Below, in pieces: positions 52,186 through 61,754 of a stretch of DNA of 64,000 nucleotides; the first letter of the stretch is position 1; every line of letters begins with the position of its first letter. This DNA is from Sphingomonas sp. CFBP 8760. Its GTDB lineage: Bacteria; Pseudomonadota; Alphaproteobacteria; Sphingomonadales; Sphingomonadaceae. Below the pieces are notes generated by a model. That model ran no database searches. It saw only the letters and a program-made list of their open reading frames with translations, and was not told the origin of the DNA. The stretch lies in the NCBI RefSeq assembly GCF_014841615.1, contig NZ_JACYUG010000003.1, forward strand, positions 124,001-188,000, given 5' to 3'. The translations under genes were made by a program, and so were the position numbers.

Positions 52186-52334
52186 GCCCGCCCTTCGGCA
52201 TTACCCGGCATCACCGGGAATGCCGCATTTAGCCGGCCGATCCGGGCATTGCAAGCCGTGCCGATATTCGGTTCCATCAACGACAGGGCGGCACGGGAAC
52301 GCGATGGTTCGCCCGTGTTTGTCCGGCGATTTCT

Positions 52335-52359
52335 GGAACATCGGCCGCATCGTACCGTT
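52335..52359 (+). promoter_or_regulatory. EcfG-type stress promoter (exact match)
   Basis: GGAAC, 16 bases, CGTT. It ends 63 bases before the DUF2171-type gene. No other gene lies in between. Confidence 0.75.
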
Positions 52360-52422
52360 TTCCCACCGTGTCACGGCCGCCCGATAAACGGGGGCCGCCA
52401 CCGCAGGAGAATGGAGACCATC

Positions 52423-53625
52423 ATGGTTTACGAACGCTATCCGCGCAGCACCGGTTCACAGGGCGATCAGGGCGGCGATGCCGGCTATGGTCAGGACTAC
52501 GGCAGTGGTCGCGACTATACCTATTCCAGCGCACGCGACTATGCCGCGGCGGGCCGGTTGAACGATGGCCGTTATGGCCGACAGGATCAGGGCCGGCCGA
52601 ATTACGGCGGTCAACGCTATGACCAGCGTGGCGAACAGCGTGGCGCCGCATTCGATCGCGACCGTGAGGACTATCGTGGTGGCTACGGCCGGCCGGAGCG
52701 CTCGTCGGACTGGGGCCATTCCGATTATGGCCGCGACGACGGTGGCCAGCGTTTCCAGGATCGGGGTGACGATCGCTATTCGCGCGGGCAACGTGACGAG
52801 TATCGGGGCTCCTATGCCTCCGACGGACGCCGGTTCGAGAATGTCGGCCGCGATCGCTATGCCGACGACGATCAGCGTCGGGATCGGGACGGCGGCCGGG
52901 GCTATGGTCGCCAGCCGCAGGGCTATGACTATGAGGAGCGCGGATTCTTCCAGCGCGCCGGCGACGAGGTACGGTCGTGGTTCGGCGATGACGATGCCGA
53001 GCGGCGTCGCGAGGCCGACTCCCGGTATGATGACCGCGCCTATCGCAACGGTGGCCAGCATGACGATCACTATGGCAACTGGCGCTCCAGCCAGATCGCG
53101 GCGTTCGATCGGGATTACGACGAATATCGCAACGAGAACCGGTCGCGCTTTGAAACCGAATTCTCCAACTGGCGGACCAACCGGCAGACGCAGCGCGATT
53201 CGCTGAACAAGGTCAAGGAGCATCAGGAAGTGGTCGGCTCCGACGGCACCCATGTCGGCACGGTCGACAAGGTGCGCGGTGACCGCATCCTGCTGACCAA
53301 GAACGATACCGATGCGGGTGGTCGCCACCACTCGATCCCGTCGAGCTGGCTGGTGTCGGTCGATGACAAGGTGACGTTGTCGAAGACCGCCGACGAAGCC
53401 AAGTCCGCATGGCGCGACGAGGAGCGTAACCAGGCGATGTTCGGTTACGGCGACAATGAACGCGGTAACCGCGATACGCAAAACCGTGGTGACGCAACGG
53501 GGCGGACCGACGCGAACTCGGCGGCTTCCAGCGCGTCGTCGACTGGTACCGCCTCGGGTGGCGCTGCATCGGTCACCACCGGTGACGACAAGAACCTGAA
53601 CCGCAGCTTCTCGGGCACGTACTGA
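52423..53625 (+). CDS. Disordered Gly/Tyr/Arg/Asp-rich protein with C-terminal DUF2171 domain
   Basis: 400 residues. The first 170 or so are low-complexity and rich in G, Y, R, D and Q (RYDQRGEQRG, GQRFQDRGDD) and almost certainly disordered. Near residue 190 is the motif RSWFGDDDAERRR found in envelope-stress-type alphaproteobacterial proteins. Residues about 265-330 form a DUF2171-type beta domain (VKEHQEVVGSDGTHVGTVDK, HSIPSSWLVSVDDKVTLSK), a PRC-barrel-like unit. The tail is Ser/Ala/Gly/Thr rich. GGAG at 52413 lies 6 bases before ATG 52423; ATG 52411 is in frame. An exact EcfG-type promoter precedes it and an intrinsic terminator follows. Confidence 0.85.
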   Translation: MVYERYPRSTGSQGDQGGDAGYGQDYGSGRDYTYSSARDYAAAGRLNDGRYGRQDQGRPNYGGQRYDQRGEQRGAAFDRDREDYRGGYGRPERSSDWGHSDYGRDDGGQRFQDRGDDRYSRGQRDEYRGSYASDGRRFENVGRDRYADDDQRRDRDGGRGYGRQPQGYDYEERGFFQRAGDEVRSWFGDDDAERRREADSRYDDRAYRNGGQHDDHYGNWRSSQIAAFDRDYDEYRNENRSRFETEFSNWRTNRQTQRDSLNKVKEHQEVVGSDGTHVGTVDKVRGDRILLTKNDTDAGGRHHSIPSSWLVSVDDKVTLSKTADEAKSAWRDEERNQAMFGYGDNERGNRDTQNRGDATGRTDANSAASSASSTGTASGGAASVTTGDDKNLNRSFSGTY

Positions 53626-53662
53626 CCCGAAACTCGAATATGGGCGAGTGATCGTCCGTCGG

Positions 53663-53695
53663 AAGGCCCGGTCGCCGTTGCGATCGGGCCTTTTC
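53663..53695 (+). terminator. Rho-independent terminator after the DUF2171-type gene
   Basis: AAGGCCCGGTCG pairs with CGATCGGGCCTT across a 6-base loop, 12 base pairs with one G-T pair, followed by TT and then CGTTTG. The stem and T-rich end fit an intrinsic terminator. Confidence 0.8.
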
Positions 53696-53756
53696 GTTTG
53701 CGCGATTGTTATCCGCAAGACATACCCGTTATTCGAACAATCAGAAAGGATCGAAC

Positions 53757-54737
53757 ATGGCACGCGCCTGGACCCTGGCATCGCGACCTGCGGGAACCCC
53801 CGTCGCCCAGGATTTCGCATTGGTGACGCTGGACAGCGTCGCGCTGGGCGAGGGGGAGGTGCGCGTCGCCAACCGCTGGCTGTCGGTCGACCCCTATATG
53901 CGCGGCCGGATGAACGACGTGAAAAGCTATGTACCGCCCTTCGCGATCGGGGCGCCGATGGAGGGCGGCGCGATCGGCGAGGTGATCGAGAGCCGCGATC
54001 CCGCCCTGAAGCCCGGCGACCTCGTGCAGCACATGCTCGGCTGGCGTGACGAGGCGACCGGCCCCGCCGGCGCATTCAGCAAACTGCCCCCGATCGACGT
54101 GCCGCCCCAGGCGTTTCTAGGCCAGTTCGGGATGCCGGGGATGACTGGATATTGGGGGTTGCTGGCGGTGGCGGAGGCGAAGGCGGGCGATACCGTGTTC
54201 GTCTCCGCAGCGGCGGGCGCGGTCGGATCGACGGTGGTGCAGATCGCCAAGGCCAAGGGGATGACGGTGATCGGTTCGGCCGGTGGCGCAGCCAAGGTGG
54301 AATGGGTCCGGTCGCTCGGGGCGGACGCGGTGATCGACTACAAGGCCGGACCGGTCGTCAAGGCGCTGGGCGAGGCGGCACCCAGGGGCATCGACGTCTA
54401 TTTCGACAATGTCGGCAGCGACCATCTCGACGCCGCGCTCGCCCATGCCCGAGTCGGGGCGCGGTTCGCGATCTGCGGCATGATCGACGTATACAACGAC
54501 GCCAAACCGACCGAACTGAAATATCTCGCCCGCCTGATCGGCAACCGGGTGCGGATGCAGGGGTTCATCGTCACCGACTTCTTCGGCCGCGCCTCCGAAT
54601 TCTATCGTGACATGGCCGGTATGGCCAACACATTGAAACGCGAGGAAACCGTGCATGACGGGCTGGAGGCCACCCCGGCGGCGTTCATGGCGCTCTTCAC
54701 CGGCGGTAACACCGGCAAGATGCTGGTAAAGCTGTAA
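53757..54737 (+). CDS. NADP-dependent medium-chain oxidoreductase (CurA/2-alkenal reductase type)
   Basis: 326 residues. The zinc-free MDR fold shows WLSVDPYMRGRMNDVKSYVP, the phosphate-loop region SAAAGAVGSTVVQIAKAKG, VIDYKAGPVV, IDVYFDNVGSDHLDAALAH, and GFIVTDFFGR. This branch reduces alpha,beta-unsaturated carbonyls or acts as a quinone reductase with NADPH. AAAGGA lies 7 bases upstream of the ATG. It sits between the DUF2171-type gene's terminator and the mraZ promoter region, and a 32-base stem-loop follows it. Confidence 0.93.
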   Translation: MARAWTLASRPAGTPVAQDFALVTLDSVALGEGEVRVANRWLSVDPYMRGRMNDVKSYVPPFAIGAPMEGGAIGEVIESRDPALKPGDLVQHMLGWRDEATGPAGAFSKLPPIDVPPQAFLGQFGMPGMTGYWGLLAVAEAKAGDTVFVSAAAGAVGSTVVQIAKAKGMTVIGSAGGAAKVEWVRSLGADAVIDYKAGPVVKALGEAAPRGIDVYFDNVGSDHLDAALAHARVGARFAICGMIDVYNDAKPTELKYLARLIGNRVRMQGFIVTDFFGRASEFYRDMAGMANTLKREETVHDGLEATPAAFMALFTGGNTGKMLVKL

Positions 54738-54748
54738 AACCCCGAAAC

Positions 54749-54780
54749 GGATCGCCTGTTCGACGGCGAACGGACGATCC
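54749..54780 (+). terminator. Stem-loop after the oxidoreductase gene
   Basis: GGATCGCCTGTTCG pairs with CGAACGGACGATCC, a 14-base-pair stem with two mismatches, beginning 12 bases after the stop. No T-run follows. Confidence 0.5.
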
Positions 54781-54830
54781 GGCGCGGGCTTTACCCATGA
54801 TCGCCCTCGTTCTGCCGCATTGCCCCAGCA

Positions 54831-54857
54831 AATCCCCAATAATCCCTAAAAATCCCG
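54831..54857. promoter_or_regulatory. MraZ-type operator: three AATCCC units at 10-bp period
   Basis: AATCCC occurs at 54831, 54841 and 54851, and a partial fourth unit (CCCC) at 54823 keeps the same 10-bp phase. On the other strand this is GGGATT repeated once per helical turn. MraZ of E. coli is known to bind direct TGGGN-type repeats at this spacing upstream of its own gene. Confidence 0.7.
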
Positions 54858-54993
54858 TTGCGACGCCATAGGGCGACTGATAGACCCAGGTTACTTCAGG
54901 GGCAGACTCTCCGCATGCAGTGGCATCCGGATCGCGGCGATGGTCGCGGTTCGTGGCGGAGGAGTCGTGCTTGCCGGGTGCGAGGGCTACGTG

Positions 54994-55497
54994 GTGAGCA
55001 GGGGGCGTTATCAGGGAGACGGCATCGGCCTTGTCGACGACAAGGGTCGGGTAGCCATTCCCAACGCACTTCGCGCCACGCTGGCGGCGAACGCGCCCAA
55101 GGCGGACGGCAAGAATGGCGGTACGATCGTGGTCGGCCCCCATCAGAATCCGGTCAACAAATGCCTTGTCGCCTATGATCCGGGCTATCTCGACATCCTC
55201 GCCGAGCAGCTCGACCGGCGCGAGGCGGCGTTCGCCGGCCCGGACGGCGAGTTCGACTACAACATCAAGCGCCGGGCCGCCGCCGGCGAGGCGGTGCCCT
55301 TCGACGGGTCCGGTCGCTTCATCATGCCCGCCTTCCCGCGCTTCTATGCGGGGATCGGCGAGCACGCGTTCTTCTTCGGCGTGTTCGACTATATCGAAAT
55401 CTGGGATCCCAAGACGCTGATCGAAACCGAGTCCATGGCCGCCAACGTCAAGGCCGCCTGCCGCTTCTACATGATGCAGAAGGGGGTGACGCTGTGA
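54994..55497 (+). CDS. mraZ: Transcriptional regulator MraZ
   Basis: 167 residues from GTG 54994. Two SpoVT/AbrB-like (MraZ) repeats are recognisable: [19 protein letters not shown] and [18 protein letters not shown] with the second [17 protein letters not shown]. MraZ is the DNA-binding repressor of the dcw cluster, usually about 145-155 residues; this one is slightly longer. The GTG follows GAGGG at 7 bases; an upstream ATG at 54940 in frame would add 18 residues. It is the first gene of the division/cell-wall operon and its stop overlaps the rsmH start (GTGA). AATCCC repeats upstream are its probable operator. Confidence 0.94.
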   Translation: MSRGRYQGDGIGLVDDKGRVAIPNALRATLAANAPKADGKNGGTIVVGPHQNPVNKCLVAYDPGYLDILAEQLDRREAAFAGPDGEFDYNIKRRAAAGEAVPFDGSGRFIMPAFPRFYAGIGEHAFFFGVFDYIEIWDPKTLIETESMAANVKAACRFYMMQKGVTL

Positions 55498-56438
55498 GCG
55501 ACGCCCCGCACATCCCGGTCCTGATGGACGAGGTCGTCGTCGCGCTCGCGCCCGCCCCCGGCGAAACGATCGTCGATGCCACGTTCGGCGCGGGCGGCTA
55601 TACCCGTGCACTGCTGGCGGCGGGGGCGCGGGTGATCGCGTTCGACCGCGATCCCGATGCGATCGCCGCCGGGCAGGCAGCGGTGCTGGAGGGGCTGACG
55701 CTGGTCCATGCCGATTTCTCCGCGATGGTCGCCGCGCTCGCCGATCTGGGCGAGGAACAGGTCGATGGCGTGACGATGGATATCGGGGTGTCGTCGATGC
55801 AACTCGACCAGGCGGGGCGCGGTTTCTCGTTCCAGTCGGATGGCCCGCTTGACATGCGAATGAGCCAGGAGGGGCAGAGCGCGGCCGATTTCCTGAACGA
55901 GGCGGACGAGGCGGCGATCGCCGACGTCATCTATCGGTACGGGGACGAGCCGAAGTCGCGCCGCATCGCCCGCGCGATCGTCGCGGCGCGGCCGCTGGTC
56001 CGCACCGGCGATCTCGCCACGGTGGTCCGTCGCGCGCTGGGGTACAAGCCGCACGACAAGAAGGACCCGGCGACCCGCACCTTCCAGGCGATCCGCATCC
56101 ATGTGAACCGCGAGCTGGACGAACTGGCCGAGGGGCTGGCGGCGGCGGAGCGGGTGCTGAAGCCGGGCGGTCGGCTGGCGGTGGTGACGTTCCACAGCCT
56201 GGAGGACCGGATGGTGAAGCGGTTCCTGCGCGACCGGTCCGGCGGCGCGCCCGCCGGATCGCGGCACGCGCCGCAGGCCGCGGCCTCGGCCGCTCCCAGT
56301 TTCGAATCCGTCGGCCGCGGTGTCCGCGCCGGCGAGGCGGAGGTGGCGGCGAACCCGCGCGCCCGTTCCGCGACACTCAGAATGGCACGGCGCACGGCGG
56401 CGCCCGCATGGACGGCACAGGTGGAGGTGAGCGTATGA
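55494..56438 (+). CDS. rsmH: 16S rRNA (cytosine(1402)-N(4))-methyltransferase
   Basis: 314 residues, start GTG overlapping the mraZ stop. Motifs are [15 protein letters not shown], the SAM-binding [34 protein letters not shown] and [33 protein letters not shown], and the late [18 protein letters not shown]. It methylates N4 of C1402 in 16S rRNA. Second gene of the dcw cluster; the stop overlaps the ftsL start (ATGA). Confidence 0.97.
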   Translation: MSDAPHIPVLMDEVVVALAPAPGETIVDATFGAGGYTRALLAAGARVIAFDRDPDAIAAGQAAVLEGLTLVHADFSAMVAALADLGEEQVDGVTMDIGVSSMQLDQAGRGFSFQSDGPLDMRMSQEGQSAADFLNEADEAAIADVIYRYGDEPKSRRIARAIVAARPLVRTGDLATVVRRALGYKPHDKKDPATRTFQAIRIHVNRELDELAEGLAAAERVLKPGGRLAVVTFHSLEDRMVKRFLRDRSGGAPAGSRHAPQAAASAAPSFESVGRGVRAGEAEVAANPRARSATLRMARRTAAPAWTAQVEVSV

Positions 56439-57070
56439 CGGCGGCGTATCGGTTCAAGGGGATCGGCTGGTTCGGCGGCTGCGTCGCCGTCGTCCTCGGC
56501 TTCTATCTCGTCTCGCTGCAGGTGGCGGGCGAGCGCAAGAAGCTGGAACAGATGGATCGCCGCATCGAATCCGCCCAGCGCGACATCCGCGCGCTGGAGA
56601 CGGAGTTCGATACGCGCGCCAATCTGGCCCAGCTGGAAAAGTGGAACGGCGACACGCTGGCCCTGTCCTCGCCCACCGCCGGCCAGTTCGTGGGTGACGA
56701 GGCGCAGCTTGCCTCGCTCGACCTGACCGCGCCGGCCATGGGCGGCGTGCCGGGGCAGGCGACCGTGCGCACCGCCGCCCTGGTCGTGCCCGCCGGTGCG
56801 CCGGCACCCGTGGCGATGACGCTGGTCGCCGCCAACGCGCCCCGTCCTGCCGCCCCCGCCGCGACGGCCGCCGCCACCACCGTCCAGCGGACCGCCGCCG
56901 CCGCCACCGTCCGCACCGCCGATGCCTCCGTCGCGCGTCAGGTCGCGGTCGCCGCGGTGGCGCGCGTCCGGCCGGAGGCGGTGGCGCTGCTCGATCGCAA
57001 GCTGCTGTCCGACAACACGCTGGGTGACATCCTGTCGGGCGCCCGCGCGGAGGCACGCACCAAGCGATGA
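56435..57070 (+). CDS. ftsL: Cell division protein FtsL
   Basis: 211 residues. A short cytoplasmic N-terminus precedes one membrane span at about residues 9-28 ([19 protein letters not shown]). A heptad-like coil follows ([20 protein letters not shown]), then an Ala/Pro-rich variable region ([14 protein letters not shown]) and a helical tail ([18 protein letters not shown]). FtsL bridges FtsB and FtsQ to the FtsW/FtsI septal synthase. Bacterial FtsL is often about 100-120 residues; the long Ala/Pro-rich C-terminal part is a sphingomonad feature. Identification rests on position between rsmH and ftsI plus the span-and-coil layout. It overlaps both neighbours. Confidence 0.88.
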   Translation: MTAAYRFKGIGWFGGCVAVVLGFYLVSLQVAGERKKLEQMDRRIESAQRDIRALETEFDTRANLAQLEKWNGDTLALSSPTAGQFVGDEAQLASLDLTAPAMGGVPGQATVRTAALVVPAGAPAPVAMTLVAANAPRPAAPAATAAATTVQRTAAAATVRTADASVARQVAVAAVARVRPEAVALLDRKLLSDNTLGDILSGARAEARTKR

Positions 57071-58785
57071 CCACGCTCGTCGCCCGTCCGCTGCCGCAGC
57101 AGGGCGGCCTCCGCCAGCGTCATCAGCTGGTGGCGACCGCGCATACCCGGCTGATGGTGATGCTGCTGCTGTTCGCCGGCGCGGTGCTGCTGGTCCTGGG
57201 GCGGCTGGCGGTGCTGGCGGTGTTCTCCGGCGCGGAGGCGAAGGCGCGCGTCGCCGTGCTGGCGGGGCGCGGCGACATCGTCGACCGCAACGGCGCGCCG
57301 CTGGCGCGGACGATCGACGCCTGGACGATCGCGGTCCACCCGAAAAAGCTGATGGGCGACAAGACCGAGATCGCCGCCAAGCTGGCCGCGCTGATGCCCG
57401 ATCGCGGCGATCAGGCGTGGTTCTATGCGCAACTGACCAAGGACGTGTCGTTCACCTATCTCCAGCGCCGGGCCAGCCCCGCGCTGGTCGAGCAGGTGAA
57501 CGCGCTGGGCGAACCCGCGATCGTCTTCGCGCGCGAGACGCAGCGCCTCTATCCGCAATCGACGATGGCGGCACACGCGCTGGGTTTCCTGTCCACCGAC
57601 GGCCACGGCATGAGCGGGATGGAGCGGGTGCTGGACGAGCGGCTGACCAATCCCGCGACCAGCGGCGCGCCCGTCGCGCTGTCGATCGATACCCGCGTGC
57701 AGGCGGCGATGGAGAGCGAACTGGGCCGCGCGATGACGACCTTCTCGGCGCGCGGCGGCGGCGGCATCGTGCTCGACGTCGCCACGGGCGAGGTGATCGC
57801 GATGGTGTCGCTGCCCACCTTCAACCCCAACCGCGTCGGCATGGCGGGCAGCGAGGAACTGCGCAACATCACCACGCAGAGCGTGTTCGAGCTGGGATCG
57901 ACCTTCAAGCCGATCACGATGGCGACCGCGATGGATACCGGCGTCGTCACCTCGTTCGCGCGCCGGTTCGACGCGACGCATCCGCTGAAGGTCGGCGGCT
58001 ATACGATCCATGACGAGCGCGGCGATCCGCAGCGCTGGCTGAACATGGCGGAAACGCTGATCTATTCGTCGAACATCGCCACCGCCCGCGTCGCCGACGA
58101 GGTTGGGCCGGAACGGATGCAGACGATGTTCCGCAAGCTGGGCTTCGACACCAAGCCCGATATCGAACTGCGCGAGAAGGGCCGGCCGCTCTGGCCGACC
58201 TATTGGGCGCGGACGACGACGATGACGACGGCCTATGGCCACGGCATCGCGGTGACGCCGCTGCATCTCGCCAATGCCTATGCCACGCTGGTCAACGGCG
58301 GCATCTGGCGGCCGACGACGCTGCTGAAGGTCGCGCCCGGCCATGTGCCGGAGGGGCGCCGCGTCATCAGCGAGCAGACCAGCGCGCGGATGCGACAGAT
58401 GCTGCGGCTGATCGTGCAGCGCGGCACCGGCCGCAAGGGCGAGGCGCCCGGTTACCGCGTCGGCGGCAAGACCGGCACCGCCGAGGCGGCGGTCGCGGGC
58501 GGGTATGACCGGTCGCGCAACGTCGCCACCTTCGCCGCCGCGTTCCCGATGGATGCGCCGCGCTATGTCGTGCTGGCGATGCTCGATTCGCCGCTCGGCA
58601 CCAAGGAAACCGGTGGCTGGAAGACCGCGGCGTGGAATGCGGCCCCCGTCGTCGGGCGCACCGTCTCGCGGATCGGCGCGATGCTGGGCGTGGTGCCGGA
58701 CGAAACGCGCGACATCGACGTATCGGACATCACGCCGACGCTGTGGGACGATCCCAGCCGTCGTCCGGCGACGGCCGGGCATTGA
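57067..58785 (+). CDS. ftsI: Septal peptidoglycan transpeptidase FtsI (PBP3-type)
   Basis: 572 residues. One N-terminal span (LMVMLLLFAGAVLLVLGRLA) leads to the dimerisation domain (GRGDIVDRNGAPLARTID) and the transpeptidase domain. Active-site motifs are SxxK (Ser278 in GSTFKPIT), SxN (Ser334-Asn336 in YSSNIATAR) and KTG (Lys468 in GGKTGTAEAA). It crosslinks septal peptidoglycan and is the target of beta-lactams. The start overlaps the ftsL stop by four bases; murE follows after 10 bases. Confidence 0.97.
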   Translation: MTTLVARPLPQQGGLRQRHQLVATAHTRLMVMLLLFAGAVLLVLGRLAVLAVFSGAEAKARVAVLAGRGDIVDRNGAPLARTIDAWTIAVHPKKLMGDKTEIAAKLAALMPDRGDQAWFYAQLTKDVSFTYLQRRASPALVEQVNALGEPAIVFARETQRLYPQSTMAAHALGFLSTDGHGMSGMERVLDERLTNPATSGAPVALSIDTRVQAAMESELGRAMTTFSARGGGGIVLDVATGEVIAMVSLPTFNPNRVGMAGSEELRNITTQSVFELGSTFKPITMATAMDTGVVTSFARRFDATHPLKVGGYTIHDERGDPQRWLNMAETLIYSSNIATARVADEVGPERMQTMFRKLGFDTKPDIELREKGRPLWPTYWARTTTMTTAYGHGIAVTPLHLANAYATLVNGGIWRPTTLLKVAPGHVPEGRRVISEQTSARMRQMLRLIVQRGTGRKGEAPGYRVGGKTGTAEAAVAGGYDRSRNVATFAAAFPMDAPRYVVLAMLDSPLGTKETGGWKTAAWNAAPVVGRTVSRIGAMLGVVPDETRDIDVSDITPTLWDDPSRRPATAGH

Positions 58786-58795
58786 GGCGGGTACG

Positions 58796-60211
58796 ATGAA
58801 GCTGGGTCAGCTTACCGGCGGCGGGCAGGACATCGCCGTCACCGGGTTCGCGATCGATCACCGCAAGGTCGCGCCCGGCACCGTGTTCGGTGCGTTCCGC
58901 GGCACCCGCGTCGATGGCGAGGACTATATCGCCGATGCCATTCGCGGCGGCGCGATCGCGGTTGTCGCGCGACCGGAGGCGGTGGTCGAGGGGGCGGTGC
59001 ATATCGCCGACGACGAACCCCGTGCCGCCTTTGCCCGGCTCGCCGCGCGGTTCTTCGCGCCGTTTCCGCCGACCACGGTCGCGGTCACCGGCACCAACGG
59101 CAAGACCTCGGTCGTGGAGATGACGCGGCAATTGTGGCGGATGGCGGGGCACCATGCCGCCTCGATCGGCACGCTGGGCGTCACCACCGCCGACGAGCGG
59201 GTGACGACGGGGCTGACCACGCCCGATATCGTCACCTTCCTGTCCAACGTCGCCGGGCTGGCGCGCGAGGGGGTGACGCATCTCGCGTTCGAGGCATCGA
59301 GCCACGGGCTGACGCAATACCGGACCGAGGGGCTGCGCATCGCCGCCGCCGCCTTCACCAACCTCAGCCGCGATCACCTCGACTATCATGGCGACATGGC
59401 GGCGTATCTGACCGCGAAGATGCGGCTGTTCTCCGAAGTGCTGTCGCCGGACGGCACCGCCGTCATCTGGGCGGACGATCCGCAGGCGGACCGGGTGATC
59501 GATCTGGCGCGCGAGCGGGGCAACCGGCTGGTCACGGTCGGCGAGCGCGGCGCGACCCTGCGCCTCGTCGGGCGAGACCCGACGCTGCTGGGGCAGGGGC
59601 TGGTGATCGAGGCGGAGGGGGAGACGCACCACGTCAACCTGCCGCTGATCGGTGCGTATCAGGCGGCGAACGCGCTGGTCGCGGCCGGGCTGGTGATCGC
59701 GACCGGCGCACCGGTCGGCCCGACGTTGCAGGCGATCGCCCGGTTGCAACCGGTGCGCGGCCGGCTGGAACGCGCGGCGATCGCGCGCAGCGGCGCGCCG
59801 ATCTATGTCGATTATGCGCATACCCCCGATGCGCTGGAAGCGGCGATCGCGGCGCTGAAGCCCCATGCCGGTGGCCGCCTGATCGTGGTGTTCGGCGCGG
59901 GTGGCGACCGTGATGCGGGCAAGCGCGAACCGATGGGGCAGGTCGCCGCCGCGCAGGCGGATCGCGTGATCGTGACCGACGACAATCCCCGCAGCGAGGA
60001 TGCCGCCGCGATCCGCCGGATGGTGATGCAGGGCGCACCGGGCGCGACCGAGATCGGCGACCGCCGCACCGCGATCGCCGCCGCGGTGCGCGGGGCGGAC
60101 GCGCAGGACATCGTCCTGATCGCGGGCAAGGGGCATGAACAGGGCCAGATCGTCGGCGATCTGGTGCTGCCGTTCGATGATGTGGCAGTAGCGCGGGAGT
60201 GTGCGGGATGA
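58796..60211 (+). CDS. murE: UDP-MurNAc-L-Ala-D-Glu:meso-diaminopimelate ligase
   Basis: 471 residues. The ATP loop is VAVTGTNGKTSVVEM, the middle domain has SSHGLTQYRTEGLRI and TNLSRDHLDYHGD, and the C-terminal domain contains YVDYAHTPDALEAAI and the meso-DAP-recognition motif DDNPRSED. It adds meso-diaminopimelate to the peptidoglycan precursor, so the organism has meso-DAP in its wall. ATG 58796 follows GAGGCGGG. Its stop overlaps a 62-residue gene before murF. Confidence 0.97.
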   Translation: MKLGQLTGGGQDIAVTGFAIDHRKVAPGTVFGAFRGTRVDGEDYIADAIRGGAIAVVARPEAVVEGAVHIADDEPRAAFARLAARFFAPFPPTTVAVTGTNGKTSVVEMTRQLWRMAGHHAASIGTLGVTTADERVTTGLTTPDIVTFLSNVAGLAREGVTHLAFEASSHGLTQYRTEGLRIAAAAFTNLSRDHLDYHGDMAAYLTAKMRLFSEVLSPDGTAVIWADDPQADRVIDLARERGNRLVTVGERGATLRLVGRDPTLLGQGLVIEAEGETHHVNLPLIGAYQAANALVAAGLVIATGAPVGPTLQAIARLQPVRGRLERAAIARSGAPIYVDYAHTPDALEAAIAALKPHAGGRLIVVFGAGGDRDAGKREPMGQVAAAQADRVIVTDDNPRSEDAAAIRRMVMQGAPGATEIGDRRTAIAAAVRGADAQDIVLIAGKGHEQGQIVGDLVLPFDDVAVARECAG

Positions 60212-60396
60212 AGAAGGCGGACGTGAGTCAGACGGACGGCATCTCCCCCGACTGGTTCCGACCCGCGCCCAAGGGTAAGCGGCTGTTGCCGCCCGACCTG
60301 CGCGTCCGCCCGGCGAAGCCCGCGATCAACGACGATGGCGAGCGGCCCCGGCTCGGCCTGCGCTATGGCGGCCCGCCCCTGGCGAACGACCAATGA
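60208..60396 (+). CDS. Small unknown protein between murE and murF
   Basis: 62 residues. The start ATGAAGAAGGCG overlaps the murE stop (ATGA), and its stop overlaps the murF start (ATGA), so it is embedded in the coupled series. It is basic and Pro-rich (DWFRPAPKGKRLLPPDLRV, RPRLGLRYGGPPL), without membrane or signal segments. It has no recognisable family. The double overlap and normal codon use argue that it is translated; its role in the wall cluster is unknown. Confidence 0.72.
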   Translation: MKKADVSQTDGISPDWFRPAPKGKRLLPPDLRVRPAKPAINDDGERPRLGLRYGGPPLANDQ

Positions 60397-61754
60397 GCCT
60401 GTGGACCGCCGCCGACCTGGCGGCCGCGACCGGTGGCACGGCGTCCGCCGGCTTCACCGCCGATGGTGTGGCGTTCGACAGTCGCGAGGTCGGGCCGGGC
60501 GACCTGTTTGTGGCGCTGGCGGGCGAGGCGACCGACGGCCACCGCTTTTTGCCGCAGGCATTCGCGCAAGGCGCGGCGGGGGCGATCGTTGCCGCGGCCT
60601 GCGATGGCCCGCATGTGCGGGTGGCGGACAGCTTCGCCGCGCTGGAGGATATCGCCCGCGCCGCCCGCGCGCGGACATCGGCGCGCGTGATCGGCGTCAC
60701 CGGTTCGGTCGGCAAGACCAGCGCGAAAGAGGCGTTGTTCGCCTGCCTCGACCGGATCTGGCCCAGGCAGGCGCATCGCTCGGTCAAGAGCTACAACAAC
60801 CATACCGGCGTGCCGCTCAGTCTGGCGCGGATGCCTGCCGCCACCCGGGCGGCGGTGCTGGAGATGGGGATGAACCACCCCGGCGAACTGGCGCACCTGA
60901 CCACGCTGGTGCGCCCGCACGTCGCGGTCGTCACCGCGATCGCGCCCGCCCACACCGAATTCTTCGCCGACGAGGCCGCGATCGCCGATGCCAAGGGCGA
61001 AATCTTTCGCGGACTGGAGCCGGGCGGCACCGCGATCGTGCCGTTCGACAGCCGGCACCGCGACCGGCTGGTCGCGGCGGCACGCCCTTATGCAGGCCGC
61101 ATCGTCACCTTCGGCAGCGGCATGGGCGCGGATGTGCGCGCGGTCGAGGCGGTACGGGTCGGTACCGGCACCTTCATGACGGTACGGACGGGGGAGCGCG
61201 AACTTAGCTTCACCCTGTCGCAACCCGGCGCGCACTGGGTATCGAACGCGCTGGCGGTGCTGGCGGCGGTCGAGGCGGTCGGCGGCGATCTGGGGCTGGC
61301 GGGGCTGGCCCTCACCGATCTCGGCGGGCTGGCGGGGCGCGGCGCGCGGTTCCATACGGCGGTGGCGGGTGGCGAGGCGCTGGTGATCGACGAAAGCTAC
61401 AACGCCAATCCCGCCTCGATGCGCGCGACGCTGGCGGTGCTGACGACCGAGCCGGGCCGGCATGTCGCGGTGCTGGGCGAGATGCGCGAACTGGGCGATG
61501 CCTCGGCCGACTATCATGCCGGTCTCGCCGCTGCGGTGGAGGACGCCCGCGTCGAAACGGCCGTGCTGGTCGGCGAAGCGATGCGGCCGCTGGCGGAAAC
61601 GCTTGAGGGACGGGTGAACATCGTCCATGTGCCCGACGCTTCGGCGGCACTCGACCGGTTGCGCGCCTTGCTGGCGCCCGGCGACGCGGTGCTGGTCAAG
61701 GGATCGAACGGGGTCGGGCTGGCCCGCGTGATCGCAGCGCTGAAGGGCGGATAA
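60393..61754 (+). CDS. murF: UDP-MurNAc-tripeptide:D-Ala-D-Ala ligase
   Basis: 453 residues. The N-terminal domain has the MurF pattern [18 protein letters not shown]. The ATP loop is [18 protein letters not shown], followed by [32 protein letters not shown], and the C-terminal [17 protein letters not shown]. It joins D-Ala-D-Ala to the UDP-MurNAc-tripeptide, finishing the cytoplasmic precursor. It is coupled to the small gene upstream, and its TAA stop shares one base with the mraY ATG (TAATG). Confidence 0.97.
   Translation: MSLWTAADLAAATGGTASAGFTADGVAFDSREVGPGDLFVALAGEATDGHRFLPQAFAQGAAGAIVAAACDGPHVRVADSFAALEDIARAARARTSARVIGVTGSVGKTSAKEALFACLDRIWPRQAHRSVKSYNNHTGVPLSLARMPAATRAAVLEMGMNHPGELAHLTTLVRPHVAVVTAIAPAHTEFFADEAAIADAKGEIFRGLEPGGTAIVPFDSRHRDRLVAAARPYAGRIVTFGSGMGADVRAVEAVRVGTGTFMTVRTGERELSFTLSQPGAHWVSNALAVLAAVEAVGGDLGLAGLALTDLGGLAGRGARFHTAVAGGEALVIDESYNANPASMRATLAVLTTEPGRHVAVLGEMRELGDASADYHAGLAAAVEDARVETAVLVGEAMRPLAETLEGRVNIVHVPDASAALDRLRALLAPGDAVLVKGSNGVGLARVIAALKGG

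Noticed and set aside
52296..52319. A second EcfG-like element before the DUF2171-type gene (GGAAC then TGTT)
   Set aside because: The spacer is 15 bases and the -10 element mismatched, while an exact element lies closer at 52335-52359.
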